Of a stretch of 64,000 bases of DNA, positions 23,450 to 31,829 are shown piece after piece. Origin of the DNA: Pelobacter sp. UBA6812 (GTDB taxonomy: Bacteria > Desulfobacterota > Desulfuromonadia > Desulfuromonadales > Syntrophotaleaceae). The stretch lies in NCBI GenBank assembly GCA_002452265.1, contig DKEW01000055.1, positions 37,632 through 101,631 on the forward strand. The letters are read 5' to 3'. The notes under the pieces were generated by a model, which did not search any database, was not told the origin of the DNA, and saw nothing but the letters and a program-made list of their open reading frames with translations. The stretch's first letter is position 1; every line of letters begins with the position of its first letter. The position numbers were made by a program, and so were the translations under genes.

Positions 23450-25459
23450 ATGAAATGGAATTTGCGAGGGAAAATTTTATTTCCGACCATTCTTGTCGTT
23501 CTGGTCGGGCTGGCGCTGTCCGGGTTTCTCAATTACCGTTCTTCCAAGGCTGCCTTGGAAACCACGATTAAAGGGCAGTTGACCGAAATGACCCGTAATT
23601 TGGCCGGTCAGTTCGAGGGCTGGATAGACGGCTTGAGCAAGGATATTGAAATTTGCTCCCAGCGTGATGTCATTCGCAAGGCACTGCATGCTGATAGCGA
23701 GGAACAGCGTCTGGCAGCTTCGATGGCGGCTGGTGCTGCACTCGAAACGATGTTCAAGGAGTATGGGGGGTACGAGGGATTTCACGTTGCCGGCATGGAT
23801 GGCTTAGTGGTCGCATCCTCCGATCCGGCTGCCGTCGGCAAAGTCGATATCAGCCAACGAGATTATTTCCGCGCGAGTCTTACCGGCAAGACCGTCGTAT
23901 CCGAGGTGTTGCGCAGCAAGGTGACCAACAATCCTATCTTCGTTATCGCGGTACCGGTGTATGACGGCACTGAGATTACCGGTGTGGTTATCGGCGTGCT
24001 GGATCTGCTTCAATTTACCGAGAAATATATCAGTCCCATTAAGGTCGGCGAACGTGGTTACGTTTATCTGCTGGATAACCAAGGCCGCTTTATCGCTCAT
24101 CCCAATAAAGACAATATTCTCGATGTGAATGTGTCCGGCTACGATTGGGGCCAGGAGGTGCTGCGCCAAAAGAAAGGCTTTACCCTTTACCAATGGGAAG
24201 GTATCGACAAACTGCTGGCTTATGACCAGGTCCCTTCTACCGGATGGATCGTGGCGGCCTGTGCCGAAAACCACGATGTGTTTTCCGCGGTGGATGGCAT
24301 CCGCAACCAGAGCATTTTCGTCGCTTTAATCCTGCTGGCGGTGTTGGTCGGGGTCGTTTTCCTTGTCGTGCGCCCCATTGTCAACGATGTGCGACTTGGC
24401 GTCCGGTTTGCCGAAACCATCAGCCTGGGGGATCTGTCGGAAAGATTGCAACTTGCGCGGCATGATGAAATCGGTCAATTGGGGCAAGCCCTTGATGGTA
24501 TGGCTGACAGTCTCCAGGCCAAAGCCAGGATTGCCGACCAGATCGCACAGGGCAACCTGGCTGTCGAAGTGCAACTGGCTTCGGAAAATGATCAACTGGG
24601 CCATGCCCTGCAAGGGATGACTGCAAATCTCAATGAGGTACTTACCCAGGTCAGCGCAGCCGGAGAGCACATTGCCAGCTGCGCTCTCCAGGTCGCGGAT
24701 TCAAGTCAATCCTTGTCGCAGAGTGCTACCGAGGCTGCTGCCTCCATGGAGGAGATAACCGCATCCATGACCGAGATGGCTTCTCAGACGGGTCTTAACG
24801 CTGAAAACGCCGAGCAGGCCAATAAATTGTCCAATAATGCTCGTAGCGGCGCGACCCAGGGTGCTGAATTAATGGAAAAAATGCTCGCGGCCATCTGGGA
24901 CATCAACGCATCGAGTGAAGATATCTCCAAGATTATCAAGGTCATCGACGAGATTGCCTTTCAGACCAACCTGCTGGCTCTTAACGCCGCCGTGGAGGCC
25001 GCCCGTGCCGGTCAGCACGGCAAGGGTTTTGCGGTGGTGGCCGAGGAGGTGCGCACCCTGGCGGCGCGCAGTGCCAAGGCCGCCAAGGAAACGGCTGAAC
25101 TCATCGAGAATTCGGTGGCCAAGACCCGTAACGGAACGGAATTGGCCGACAAGACAGCCGTTGCCTTACAGACTATCGTCGATGGTGCAACCAAGGTTTC
25201 CGATCTTGTCGCAGAAATCTCCATGGCATCCAACGAACAGGCCCAGGGTTTTGGCCAGGTTAATCTGGGGTTGAATCAGATCGATGGCGTAACCCAGCAA
25301 AACACCGCCAATGCAGAGGAAAGTGCTGCGGCTGCACAGGAGCTTACCGGTCAGGCTGAACGCCTGCAGCAGATGTTGGCGCGTTTCACCCTGAAAGGTC
25401 AGTCGCGGGATAACCGTGCGTCGGGCAGCGCCGAGATTCTGGCTTTGCCATCGGTATGA
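23450..25459 (+). CDS. Methyl-accepting chemotaxis protein with Cache sensor
   Basis: A 669-residue chemoreceptor with a GGAGG ribosome site 6 bases upstream. TM1 spans residues 9-27; a periplasmic double-Cache region (about 30-280) has the typical DISQRDYF and [16 protein letters not shown] motifs; TM2 is [20 protein letters not shown] (about 287-306), followed by HAMP and a cytoplasmic signalling hairpin with tip [20 protein letters not shown] and [19 protein letters not shown]. There is no C-terminal CheR-tether pentapeptide. It probably senses a small organic acid or amino acid. A strong terminator follows, and a convergent cheW gene lies beyond. It is paralogous to the receptor at 62,478. 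Confidence 0.95.
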   Translation: MKWNLRGKILFPTILVVLVGLALSGFLNYRSSKAALETTIKGQLTEMTRNLAGQFEGWIDGLSKDIEICSQRDVIRKALHADSEEQRLAASMAAGAALETMFKEYGGYEGFHVAGMDGLVVASSDPAAVGKVDISQRDYFRASLTGKTVVSEVLRSKVTNNPIFVIAVPVYDGTEITGVVIGVLDLLQFTEKYISPIKVGERGYVYLLDNQGRFIAHPNKDNILDVNVSGYDWGQEVLRQKKGFTLYQWEGIDKLLAYDQVPSTGWIVAACAENHDVFSAVDGIRNQSIFVALILLAVLVGVVFLVVRPIVNDVRLGVRFAETISLGDLSERLQLARHDEIGQLGQALDGMADSLQAKARIADQIAQGNLAVEVQLASENDQLGHALQGMTANLNEVLTQVSAAGEHIASCALQVADSSQSLSQSATEAAASMEEITASMTEMASQTGLNAENAEQANKLSNNARSGATQGAELMEKMLAAIWDINASSEDISKIIKVIDEIAFQTNLLALNAAVEAARAGQHGKGFAVVAEEVRTLAARSAKAAKETAELIENSVAKTRNGTELADKTAVALQTIVDGATKVSDLVAEISMASNEQAQGFGQVNLGLNQIDGVTQQNTANAEESAAAAQELTGQAERLQQMLARFTLKGQSRDNRASGSAEILALPSV

Positions 25460-25480
25460 TGCCGGAATACATTGAATGAA

Positions 25481-25525
25481 AAAAGCCGTCCACTTTGCCA
25501 TGCAGGCAGAGGTGGACGGCTTTTT
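25481..25525 (+). terminator. Intrinsic terminator (bidirectional) between chemoreceptor and cheW
   Basis: AAAAGCCGTCCAC ... GTGGACGGCTTTT, a 13-bp perfect stem with an 18-base loop, followed by T-rich sequence on plus and preceded by A-rich sequence, so it can serve both convergent genes. Confidence 0.88.
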
Positions 25526-25583
25526 AGTTATGTGACGAGACCGGTGGCATGGTGCTAAACACACTTGCCTCTGTGATGGAGAC

Positions 25584-26090
25584 TCAGTGGCTCATGAATC
25601 TTTCGACATGTAAGAGAACCTTGACCGAATCGCCGGTCTTGCCGATGCCCATGATATAGCTCGGCGTTCCTCCCATGTCACCTGAATGAGCTGCTTCGAT
25701 TTGATCCTGAGCGATGTTGGCAACCTCGTTGACCTGATCAACAATCATGCCTGTGGACTGGTTGTTAACATGGATGACCACGATGCACGTACGCTCATCG
25801 TAGGCGCGCTCTGATAGCCCGAACCGGGCACGGACGTCGACCACCGGGATGATGCGGCCCCGCAGATTGATAACTCCCTTGATGAAATGCGGCATGTCGG
25901 GAACTTTGGTGATTTTTTGTACCCCGATGATTTCCGTGACGAATTCGATGCCCATGCCGTACTCTTCGTCTCCGATCCAAAAAGTAAGGAACTTGTCCTT
26001 CATGGTATCTTCGGAATCCAACATATCTGCACTGTCACCAGCCTTGGGAAGGGTCAGCGATTTCTGTGTCGAGTTTTGCGTGGCTTCCAT
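25584..26090 (-). CDS. cheW: CheW-type chemotaxis adaptor
   Basis: A 168-residue protein with the CheW fold: FLTFWIGDEEYGMGIEFVTEI, VPDMPHFIKGVINLRGRIIP, VDVRARFGL and the C-terminal VNEVANIAQDQIEAAHSG. CheW bridges chemoreceptors and the CheA kinase. The N-terminal 30 residues are an extra polar extension. A c-di-GMP-I riboswitch followed by a terminator lies in its leader, so expression should respond to c-di-GMP. No cheA or cheY is in the window. The ATG follows AGAGGAGAGGAAA on the minus strand. Confidence 0.93.
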   Translation of the reverse strand: MEATQNSTQKSLTLPKAGDSADMLDSEDTMKDKFLTFWIGDEEYGMGIEFVTEIIGVQKITKVPDMPHFIKGVINLRGRIIPVVDVRARFGLSERAYDERTCIVVIHVNNQSTGMIVDQVNEVANIAQDQIEAAHSGDMGGTPSYIMGIGKTGDSVKVLLHVERFMSH

Positions 26091-26131
26091 TTTCCTCTCC
26101 TCTGTAAAGTGTCTTCATGGGCGGCTCAAAA

Positions 26132-26164
26132 TAAAAAATCCACCTTCGTCGAACCGAAGGTGGA
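26132..26164 (-). terminator. Riboswitch-linked intrinsic terminator in the cheW leader
   Basis: On the minus strand TCCACCTTCG-GTTCGA-CGAAGGTGGA followed by TTTTTTAT. The 10-bp stem is perfect and stands between the c-di-GMP aptamer and the cheW start, so it is the probable expression platform (transcription attenuation). Confidence 0.85.
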
Positions 26165-26217
26165 CTGTGACATAAGCCTGGCAGAAGAGAGGCTTGCTGC
26201 CTGAGAGTCGCTGATTT

Positions 26218-26286
26218 CTTCGGTAACCTGGCGGCCCGGTCAACCCGGGTCCATGGCTTTGCGTCCCCGGGTTACCCCGAGTTTGC
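26218..26286 (-). ncRNA. c-di-GMP-I (GEMM) riboswitch aptamer upstream of cheW
   Basis: On the minus strand the sequence runs GCAAACTCGGGGTAACCCGG, GGACGCAAAGCCATGGACC, CGGGTTGACCGGGCCGCCAG, GTTACCGAAG. This has the GEMM-I landmarks: P1a strand, a GTAA tetraloop closing the first stem, the invariant GACGCAAAGCCA linker, a second hairpin, and the terminal GNTACCGAAG. It lies about 130 bases before the cheW ATG with a perfect terminator between. Known GEMM-I RNAs bind cyclic di-GMP; whether it acts as an on or off switch cannot be read without pairing analysis. Confidence 0.93.
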
Positions 26287-26442
26287 TTTTGTCGGAAACA
26301 TTATGTGAGTTATTTGGTACGGTTTCCTTTGTGCCACAAATAAATGGTCAGGTCAACAAGCAAAGAATTTGGGGCGCGGTTCCGTAGGGTATTGCGAGGG
26401 ATTAAGAAGTACCTGCGATCGTTCTAATTGTACCCTTAAATT

Positions 26443-26479
26443 AAAAAGCAGGGTCAGATTACTCCGACCCTGCTTTTTT
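26443..26479 (-). terminator. Intrinsic terminator downstream of the OmpA-family gene
   Basis: AAAAAGCAGGGTC and GACCCTGCTTTTTT enclose a 10-base loop. For the minus-strand gene ending at 26499 this is about 20 bases after the stop. The stem is A/T-flanked on both sides, so it can work in either direction. Confidence 0.88.
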
Positions 26480-26498
26480 GATTTATTCCAGAATTGGT

Positions 26499-27671
26499 CT
26501 ATTCAGGCAGAACCACGCAGCACACGAGCTCAACGCGACGGTTCTGGTAGCGACCCTCTTCCGTATCGTTGGTGGCGACAGGCTGGGTTTCTCCCATGCC
26601 CTTGGCCTTAAGCTTGGTAGCATCCAGGCCGTAATTGGTGATCAGCGCCTGCCGGACGGCATTGGCGCGTCGCTGGGAGAGTTTCATGTTGTAGGCGTCT
26701 TTGCCCTTGCTGTCCGTATGGCCGGTCAGCACGATAAAGGGAACGTTGCTGTTGGCGCGGACAAAAGCCGCTGCCTTGTCGAGTTCACCTTTGAATTCCG
26801 GCTTGATAACAGCCTTGTCGAAATCGAAATTGATATGCAGGGTGAGTTTAAGTTCGCAGCCCTTGTCATCAACCAGGGTGCCTTTGGGGGTACCGGGGCA
26901 CTGGTCGAGGTAGTCGAAGACGCCATCGCCGTCGCTATCGAGGGGGCAGCCTTTGGCATCCACCGGCGCGCCCTTGGGGGTGTCGGGGCACTGGTCGAGG
27001 TAGTCGAAGACGCCGTCGCCGTCGCTATCGAGGGGGCAGCCTTTGGCATCCACCGGCGCACCTTTGGGAGTGTCGGGGCATTGGTCGAGATCGTCCGTTA
27101 CGCCGTCGCCATCGGTATCCATGGGCGCTTTTTTAACCGGTTGCTCGGTGCCGGCAAACTGGAATTTGAAGCCGGCCGTATAAATGAAGTTGTTTTCCAG
27201 GTTGCTTTCGTTGAAGCCGATCATGTGACGGACATCGGCGCGCAGGGCGACGTTTTCACCGAGGAAATAGAGCAGCCCGGCACCGTAGTTGGTCATGAAT
27301 TCATCATCGCCGTCAAGGCTGTAACCGCCGACTCCGGCAGCCAGGTAAGGGACCAGTTTGTTTTCCGGCATGAAGTGGTAGAGAGCATCCAGGCGATAGT
27401 TCCAGAAGTCGGCATCGTCGCCGCTACCTTCTTCATCGAGATTGGCTCCGGCGATCACCGCCTCAAGGCCCAGGGCCTGGGTGAAGTTATAGCCGAGGCC
27501 GAGACTGTAGGCGAGGCCGTTGCTGTCGACGGGCTGATCGCCTTCCATGGTGATGCCGCCGAGCATGGGCGACAGCGTCAATACGCCTGTTTTGAGTTCG
27601 GCTTGCGAGATGGCTGGCATCGCGCACAACGACAGCACCAGCGCGGCAACGAGAGATTTTGCGATGTTCAT
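26499..27671 (-). CDS. OmpA-family outer-membrane protein with thrombospondin type-3 repeats
   Basis: A 390-residue protein. A signal peptide (MNIAKSLVAALVLSLCAMPA) is followed by an eight-strand beta-barrel-like region to about residue 180, three TSP3 calcium-binding repeats at residues 185-272 (DTDGDGVTDDLDQCPDTPKG, then two DSDGDGVFDYLDQCP copies), and an OmpA peptidoglycan-binding domain (about 280-380; LTGHTDSKGKDAYN, SQRRANAVRQAL, NRRVEL). It probably anchors the outer membrane to the wall. Two of the TSP3 units are nearly identical in DNA as well (about 90-bp tandem copies), a recent duplication. The C-terminal CC pair (VELVCCVVLPE) is unusual. Confidence 0.92.
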   Translation of the reverse strand: MNIAKSLVAALVLSLCAMPAISQAELKTGVLTLSPMLGGITMEGDQPVDSNGLAYSLGLGYNFTQALGLEAVIAGANLDEEGSGDDADFWNYRLDALYHFMPENKLVPYLAAGVGGYSLDGDDEFMTNYGAGLLYFLGENVALRADVRHMIGFNESNLENNFIYTAGFKFQFAGTEQPVKKAPMDTDGDGVTDDLDQCPDTPKGAPVDAKGCPLDSDGDGVFDYLDQCPDTPKGAPVDAKGCPLDSDGDGVFDYLDQCPGTPKGTLVDDKGCELKLTLHINFDFDKAVIKPEFKGELDKAAAFVRANSNVPFIVLTGHTDSKGKDAYNMKLSQRRANAVRQALITNYGLDATKLKAKGMGETQPVATNDTEEGRYQNRRVELVCCVVLPE

Positions 27672-27907
27672 TCAATACCTCCATGTTTGAATTTCAAGGT
27701 TGGACATAAAACTTACCTGTACGGTAATATTTTGCGATAGTACCATCACGAGGCGTTGTCTTCAAGGGGGATAATTTTTCACGCCTCATTGTTTTCTGCT
27801 TAGTTGTCACCGTTTCGGCGTTTCTTTTGAGAATGAAATATTGAAATGTATTTATCCTACCAGCTTTTTGTCTTTCGTCCAGCGCGCCGCAATGCCTGGA
27901 ATAAGTA

Positions 27908-27934
27908 AAGCCCCGGCAGAGGCTGCCGGGGCTT
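27908..27934 (-). terminator. Intrinsic terminator downstream of lemA
   Basis: AAGCCCCGGCAG ... CTGCCGGGGCTT, a 12-bp stem with a 3-base loop, about 30 bases after the lemA stop on the minus strand; a short T tract follows (TTTACTTATT). Confidence 0.82.
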
Positions 27935-27961
27935 CAGATTCGCTGAGTAAAAAATCCAGGG

Positions 27962-28531
27962 TTACATGTGCTGAAAGTTGACTTCGACATCCTGCCGGTG
28001 GGCCGGGTCGATCTTCCACAGGGACCGGCGCACGAAATTAAAGGCGCGCGCGATAAATATATCGGGGAACTGCTCTATGCGGATATTGTAGAGGTTGGTC
28101 GCATCGTTAAAGAATTCGCGGCGGTCGGCGATCTGGTCTTCTATTTCCGAGATGCGATTGCCGAGGTTACGAAATACGCTGTCAGCTTTGAGGTCCGGAT
28201 AACGCTCAACCACCATGAACAGGGACTTCAGGGTGTCGCTCAGCATGTTCTGCGCTTCGAGTTTTTGTTGCGTTCCACGGGCGTTCTGCACCATGGAGCG
28301 GGCCTTGATAACCGCTTCAAGAGTCTTCTGTTCGTGCTGCATGTACCCTTCGCAGACTTTGATCAGCTTGGGTAACTCGTCAAAGCGCTGCTTAAGCAGG
28401 ACATCGATATTGCTCCAGGCTCGGTCGATGTTGTTTCTCAGGCTCACCAGCCCATTATAGATAGTAATGATATAGCCGACAAAAATCGCCGCCACCAGGG
28501 CCAGCACCCCAAGAAAAATAATAAACGCCAT
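27962..28531 (-). CDS. lemA: LemA family protein
   Basis: A 189-residue protein. The N-terminal membrane segment (IIFLGVLALVAAIFVGYIITIYNGLV) leads into the diagnostic LemA core: LRNNIDRAWSNIDVLLKQRFDELPKLI, followed by long helices, and FVRRSLWKIDP near the end. LemA proteins are membrane-anchored helical bundles with the bulk outside the cytoplasm; their function is poorly known. It lies 25 bases downstream of a GIDE-domain gene on the same strand, a conserved partnership. The ATG follows GAGGAGGAAACA. Confidence 0.93.
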   Translation of the reverse strand: MAFIIFLGVLALVAAIFVGYIITIYNGLVSLRNNIDRAWSNIDVLLKQRFDELPKLIKVCEGYMQHEQKTLEAVIKARSMVQNARGTQQKLEAQNMLSDTLKSLFMVVERYPDLKADSVFRNLGNRISEIEDQIADRREFFNDATNLYNIRIEQFPDIFIARAFNFVRRSLWKIDPAHRQDVEVNFQHM

Positions 28532-28556
28532 TGTTTCCTCCTCGTCAGTAACCTTA

Positions 28557-30461
28557 TTACGGTTGCAGGTAATTTTTCAATGTCATGAGAGACCAGGTTA
28601 CACCAGCCAGTGCCCCGGCAAACAGGGGCAAGGTCAGCAGGGTATAATTGCGCACCAGATGTAATTCCGATTCGGTTTGCGCGATCACAAACGGGATCGA
28701 GCGCCGATGAGGGCGCTTGATAACCACACGTTCGCTTTGAGTCGATTGCATATGCTCAGTGGCCAGGCTTTGTTCTAAAACGTGTTGTTCGATGGTGGAC
28801 CGTGCCTGCTCCCATTCCGTTTCACAGATGAGGCCGTCGCCGTTGCGGTCATACTGCTGCAGGGCCTCGGGATTGCGTTTCAGCTCCTGCAGGGCTTTGG
28901 TTACCCTCGCGCGCAAAGGGATCCGTGTCCGGCGGCTTTCCCCTGCCTCGCCGAGAATGAAAAGCCGGGCGCCTTCGGAAACGACCTCTTCCACCCATTT
29001 TTCATCGCTGCTGCCTATGGTTCCGAACAGGGAGGTTGCCCGGTCGCCGTAGGATTCTTGACGTTCGCGAGCCGAGACAGACGCGCCGCGGGGATCGATG
29101 GTAACCTTGCCGGTATCGTCCTCAAGGTAAAAGGGGACATGGCCGCTGTCTGTGGAATGCGACAATCGCCAATTGTTTTTGCTGTCTCGACGGTATTTTC
29201 GCAAACGGTAATAAACGCAAGGCAGTTGGCTCACCGGGGATACCAGTGCATATTTGCGCACCGCACGCCCCTGAAGCTCCACCAGGCCCATGGCCAGAGA
29301 CCGGGCTTTACTGGTGGGGGTGTTTTCGATATATCTTTTCAATCGCAAAAAATGAAAACCTCCCCAAAGGCAGGCACCACTAAGAATCATTGGTAGAATG
29401 GCTGTGCGCACGCCGAACTTCAAGGCCGTCGCCAATAAATCGTTGCCAATGGTGGTCAGCAGGCCAAACCCTGTCGCCGCGGCGAACCCCAGGGTGAGTT
29501 GCGGTTTTATGGAACGATAGCTGCCATCCGACTTAGGGGGAGTCGGCAGGCTGGGGGGGGCGGGTGACGGTGGGGGAGAGGCCGGAATGTCGTCCCCTAT
29601 TTCCTGGCACAGCGCTTGGAGTAGTGGCAGGGCGGCTGCGTCAGGCACCGCAATGTTGTAAGTGTTGGAGGGCGTGAGTTCGGTCATCATCCATCCAAAA
29701 CAGGTCAGGGCGGCCAGGTTGTCACGCTGCCAATGCAGGCCATCTTCGGCATTTTTGAGGCGGCATCCGGGCAGATTGGCAAGGCCGAAATCAAGAACCA
29801 GCCGGACGTCTTGCACATGGCTGCGGACCTGTTCGAGAATGATTTTGAGATTGCCGACGGCACTGAGGGTGGCGTGTTCACCCAAACCGCTTGGATCGAA
29901 ACGGCCCGGCAGAATGCGTACCCCGGCATCGACGTTTTCCAGGTCGTTGAATCGATACAGATCCAGTACCGGTTTGCCGCGCAGGATGGCCTTGGTTAAT
30001 TCTTCATCGCTTAGAGGCCGGACGTCGCGGATTCCACTATAGACGTGTTGCGCCATGAGGTATTTGAGGTTTTTGGCCGCGGCCTGTCCGGACAGGTCGG
30101 CAAGCACCACCAGGATCCGATGTTGCGGTTCCAGTGACACGATCCGTTCGTCCGTCAGCAGGGATAGCTGCCCGTTGCCCGTACGCAACCCACGTAATCT
30201 CAAAGGGGCAAAGCGTGGAGGCCGCGCCTCGATGATCCAGCAGCCGATATCCTGTTCCGCAAGCAGTGCCGCAATGGCTTCCAGGCGTTCCCGTGAACCC
30301 TCCGCAATCAGGTTGGGGCCCCGGCCGATGAGGCGTTGCTTCAGGAGAAAGGCATCAAGCTGATACTTTTGGGCCAGCAGTGGTCGCAGTTGAGCCAGTT
30401 TTTCATTATCGGAAGGAATGCTTTGGGCAATCAACAGGTATTTGGAGGCGGGCTGGGTCAT
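28557..30461 (-). CDS. GIDE-domain membrane protein with an EF-hand loop, paired with LemA
   Basis: A 634-residue protein. The N-terminal half (1-290) is unrecognised, with an AMQ/proline-rich linker near 300. Two central hydrophobic segments (about 320-375) precede a GIDE domain: TSKARSLAMGLVELQGRAV, SQLPCVYYRLRKYRRDSKN, VPFYLEDDTGKVTIDPRGA. Residues 538-549 form a textbook EF-hand loop (DRNGDGLICETE) and a C-terminal membrane helix lies at about 607-627. The GIDE fold is related to that of the mitochondrial E3 ligase MUL1, but bacteria lack the RING part, as here. Pairing with LemA suggests a joint envelope function. The long N-terminal region and the EF-hand are not usual for GIDE proteins. 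Confidence 0.78.
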   Translation of the reverse strand: MTQPASKYLLIAQSIPSDNEKLAQLRPLLAQKYQLDAFLLKQRLIGRGPNLIAEGSRERLEAIAALLAEQDIGCWIIEARPPRFAPLRLRGLRTGNGQLSLLTDERIVSLEPQHRILVVLADLSGQAAAKNLKYLMAQHVYSGIRDVRPLSDEELTKAILRGKPVLDLYRFNDLENVDAGVRILPGRFDPSGLGEHATLSAVGNLKIILEQVRSHVQDVRLVLDFGLANLPGCRLKNAEDGLHWQRDNLAALTCFGWMMTELTPSNTYNIAVPDAAALPLLQALCQEIGDDIPASPPPSPAPPSLPTPPKSDGSYRSIKPQLTLGFAAATGFGLLTTIGNDLLATALKFGVRTAILPMILSGACLWGGFHFLRLKRYIENTPTSKARSLAMGLVELQGRAVRKYALVSPVSQLPCVYYRLRKYRRDSKNNWRLSHSTDSGHVPFYLEDDTGKVTIDPRGASVSARERQESYGDRATSLFGTIGSSDEKWVEEVVSEGARLFILGEAGESRRTRIPLRARVTKALQELKRNPEALQQYDRNGDGLICETEWEQARSTIEQHVLEQSLATEHMQSTQSERVVIKRPHRRSIPFVIAQTESELHLVRNYTLLTLPLFAGALAGVTWSLMTLKNYLQP

Positions 30462-30640
30462 GAAAGAGGCTTCCGGTTACGATTTTTGATGTGCAAAAAT
30501 CCTTTATAGCGTGTTGCTCCTTATGCGATCAAGGGATTTACGTCAAGCTCACTTGAAATTGACTTTGTGATAATTGTCTTGGCATCCCTTTATATGGTAG
30601 GGTGGCAGCGTTTTTTATTTCCTACCAGGAGTTTTAATTT

Positions 30641-31204
30641 ATGGCTACAACCGCTGATTTGAAAAGGAATCTGGTCATCCAGATCGACAATGCCCCTTGC
30701 ATGGTGCTTGATGTGACCACCCAGACCCCCTCGGCCCGGGGCGGCAGCACCCTGATCAAAACCAAGTACCGCAATCTGCTGACCGGGCAGGTTCTCGAAA
30801 AGGCCTTCAAGAGCGGTGAGCGTGTTGAGGATGCCGATTTTGAACGTCGCAAAGGGCAGTTTCTGTATGCCGTCGAAGAGCATGGCGTGTTCATGGATCT
30901 TGAAAATTACGAACAATACGAGATCGGCGGGGATATGTATGAGGCTGTCCAGGGTTATCTGACTGAAGGGCTGGAGCTTCAACTCGGGCTATTTCAGGGC
31001 CTGGTGGTCAGCGTCGACTTGCCCCAGAATGTGGAACTGACCGTCACCGAGACGGCACCTGCGCTGAAAAATGCCACGGCCACCGCTCAGACCAAAGAAG
31101 CCATCCTTGAAACCGGCCTGCGTCTGCAGGTTCCACCGTATCTGGAGTCGGGCGAACGCATCAAGGTCGATACCCGCGAGGGTCGTTTTGTTTCCAGGGC
31201 TTGA
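30641..31204 (+). CDS. Elongation factor P-like protein (EfpL/YeiP type)
   Basis: A 187-residue three-domain EF-P homologue of normal length: N-terminal KOW-like domain, OB domain (FLYAVEEHGVFMDLENYEQYEI), and the C-terminal OB domain ending with the family signature LRLQVPPYLESGERIKVDTREGRFVSRA. The loop that carries the modified Lys in EF-P reads TPSARGGSTLIK, with Arg rather than Lys at the tip, as in EfpL/YeiP or the Arg-type EF-P subfamily. It relieves ribosome stalling at proline-rich stretches. No EarP or EpmA partner gene is nearby. The SD is AGGAG, 9 bases before the ATG. Confidence 0.88.
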   Translation: MATTADLKRNLVIQIDNAPCMVLDVTTQTPSARGGSTLIKTKYRNLLTGQVLEKAFKSGERVEDADFERRKGQFLYAVEEHGVFMDLENYEQYEIGGDMYEAVQGYLTEGLELQLGLFQGLVVSVDLPQNVELTVTETAPALKNATATAQTKEAILETGLRLQVPPYLESGERIKVDTREGRFVSRA

Positions 31205-31247
31205 GGATTATTTCACGGGTTCATGGAATTGTAGTTGAATATTTTTT

Positions 31248-31328
31248 ACCGCGGAGGCCGCAGGATTCGCTTTGGAAGCCTCTTTAAATCAAAGACTCTT
31301 TTCTGTGAACTCGGCGTGCTCTGCGGTA
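31248..31328 (+). repeat. Degenerate intergenic inverted repeat (ACCGCGGAG type)
   Basis: TACCGCGGAGGCCGC (31248-31262) and GCGTGCTCTGCGGTA (31314-31328) are complementary in 12 of 15 positions. A different family from the ACGAAG repeats. It occupies most of the gap after the EF-P-like gene. Confidence 0.5.
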
Positions 31329-31396
31329 TATTTACTTTTTTCGAGACAGGCGGGATCGACCGCCAAGATATGGAAAAGGGATAAGGAGAGAGAACC

Positions 31397-31699
31397 ATGC
31401 CTATTACCGGCCCGCGTATTGTTCGAAATATGAGAGAGTTTATCAGCCGCAACGGAGACGATTGGGCTAACTGGTATATCGGTATTGCCGTAGATCCATC
31501 CGATCGCCTGGCCGATGACCACAAGGTTGATATCGGCAGGGATCTATGGGTATGCAGCGAAGCCTTCACGCCGGAAGAAGCGCTTTTGATAAGAGACCGC
31601 TTTGTTGATGAGCACGGAGTTGATAACGATGATGCCCGTGACGAGAAGCAAGGCAGGTTTGTGTATGCCTACAAAAAGGCGCCTCATACCAAACCCTGA
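31397..31699 (+). CDS. Small hypothetical protein
   Basis: A 100-residue acidic protein. The start follows AAGGAGAGAGAACC. It reads like a compact alpha/beta domain: IVRNMREFISRNGDDWANWY, IGIAVDPSDRLADDHKVDIG, AFTPEEALLIRDRFVDEHGV and a C-terminal GRFVYAYKK. The WYIGIAxDPxDRL stretch and C-terminal YVYAYKK-like end are vaguely reminiscent of GIY-YIG-like small proteins, but no catalytic set is evident. There is no signal peptide or membrane segment. It lies between efpL and a bidirectional terminator, so it may be its own transcription unit. Function unknown. Confidence 0.65.
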   Translation: MPITGPRIVRNMREFISRNGDDWANWYIGIAVDPSDRLADDHKVDIGRDLWVCSEAFTPEEALLIRDRFVDEHGVDNDDARDEKQGRFVYAYKKAPHTKP

Positions 31700-31775
31700 T
31701 CGAAAGGGCGTGACAGGTCTCAACTGTTGCCAACACCGGTCATGCTAGGTTGATCTGGCTGTTGAATTGATAATA

Positions 31776-31807
31776 AAAAAGGCCGCTCCGGAAGGAGCGG
31801 CCTTTTT
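31776..31807 (+). terminator. Bidirectional intrinsic terminator between the small ORF and satP
   Basis: AAAAAGGCCGCTCC-GGAA-GGAGCGGCCTTTTT, a perfect 14-bp stem with a GGAA loop and A/T flanks, placed between two converging genes. Confidence 0.92.
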
Positions 31808-31829
31808 GTGTATCGTTAAAGCGCGAAGA

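Noticed and set aside
23203..23571. A 122-residue plus-strand frame overlapping the start of the chemoreceptor
   Set aside because: It runs through the AT-rich leader and out of frame into the receptor gene; no ribosome site or domain.
26880..27115. Tandem repeats that might be read as a CRISPR array
   Set aside because: The period is about 90 bp with no unique spacers; they encode thrombospondin type-3 repeats.
26478..27740. A 420-residue plus-strand open frame opposite the OmpA gene, with repeated segments
   Set aside because: Its repeats are only the complement of the TSP3 units; the minus-strand protein has signal peptide and OmpA domain.
31246..31569. A 107-residue minus-strand frame opposite the small hypothetical gene at 31397
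   Set aside because: It spans the degenerate repeat and lies antisense to the plus-strand gene, which has a better start (AAGGAG).
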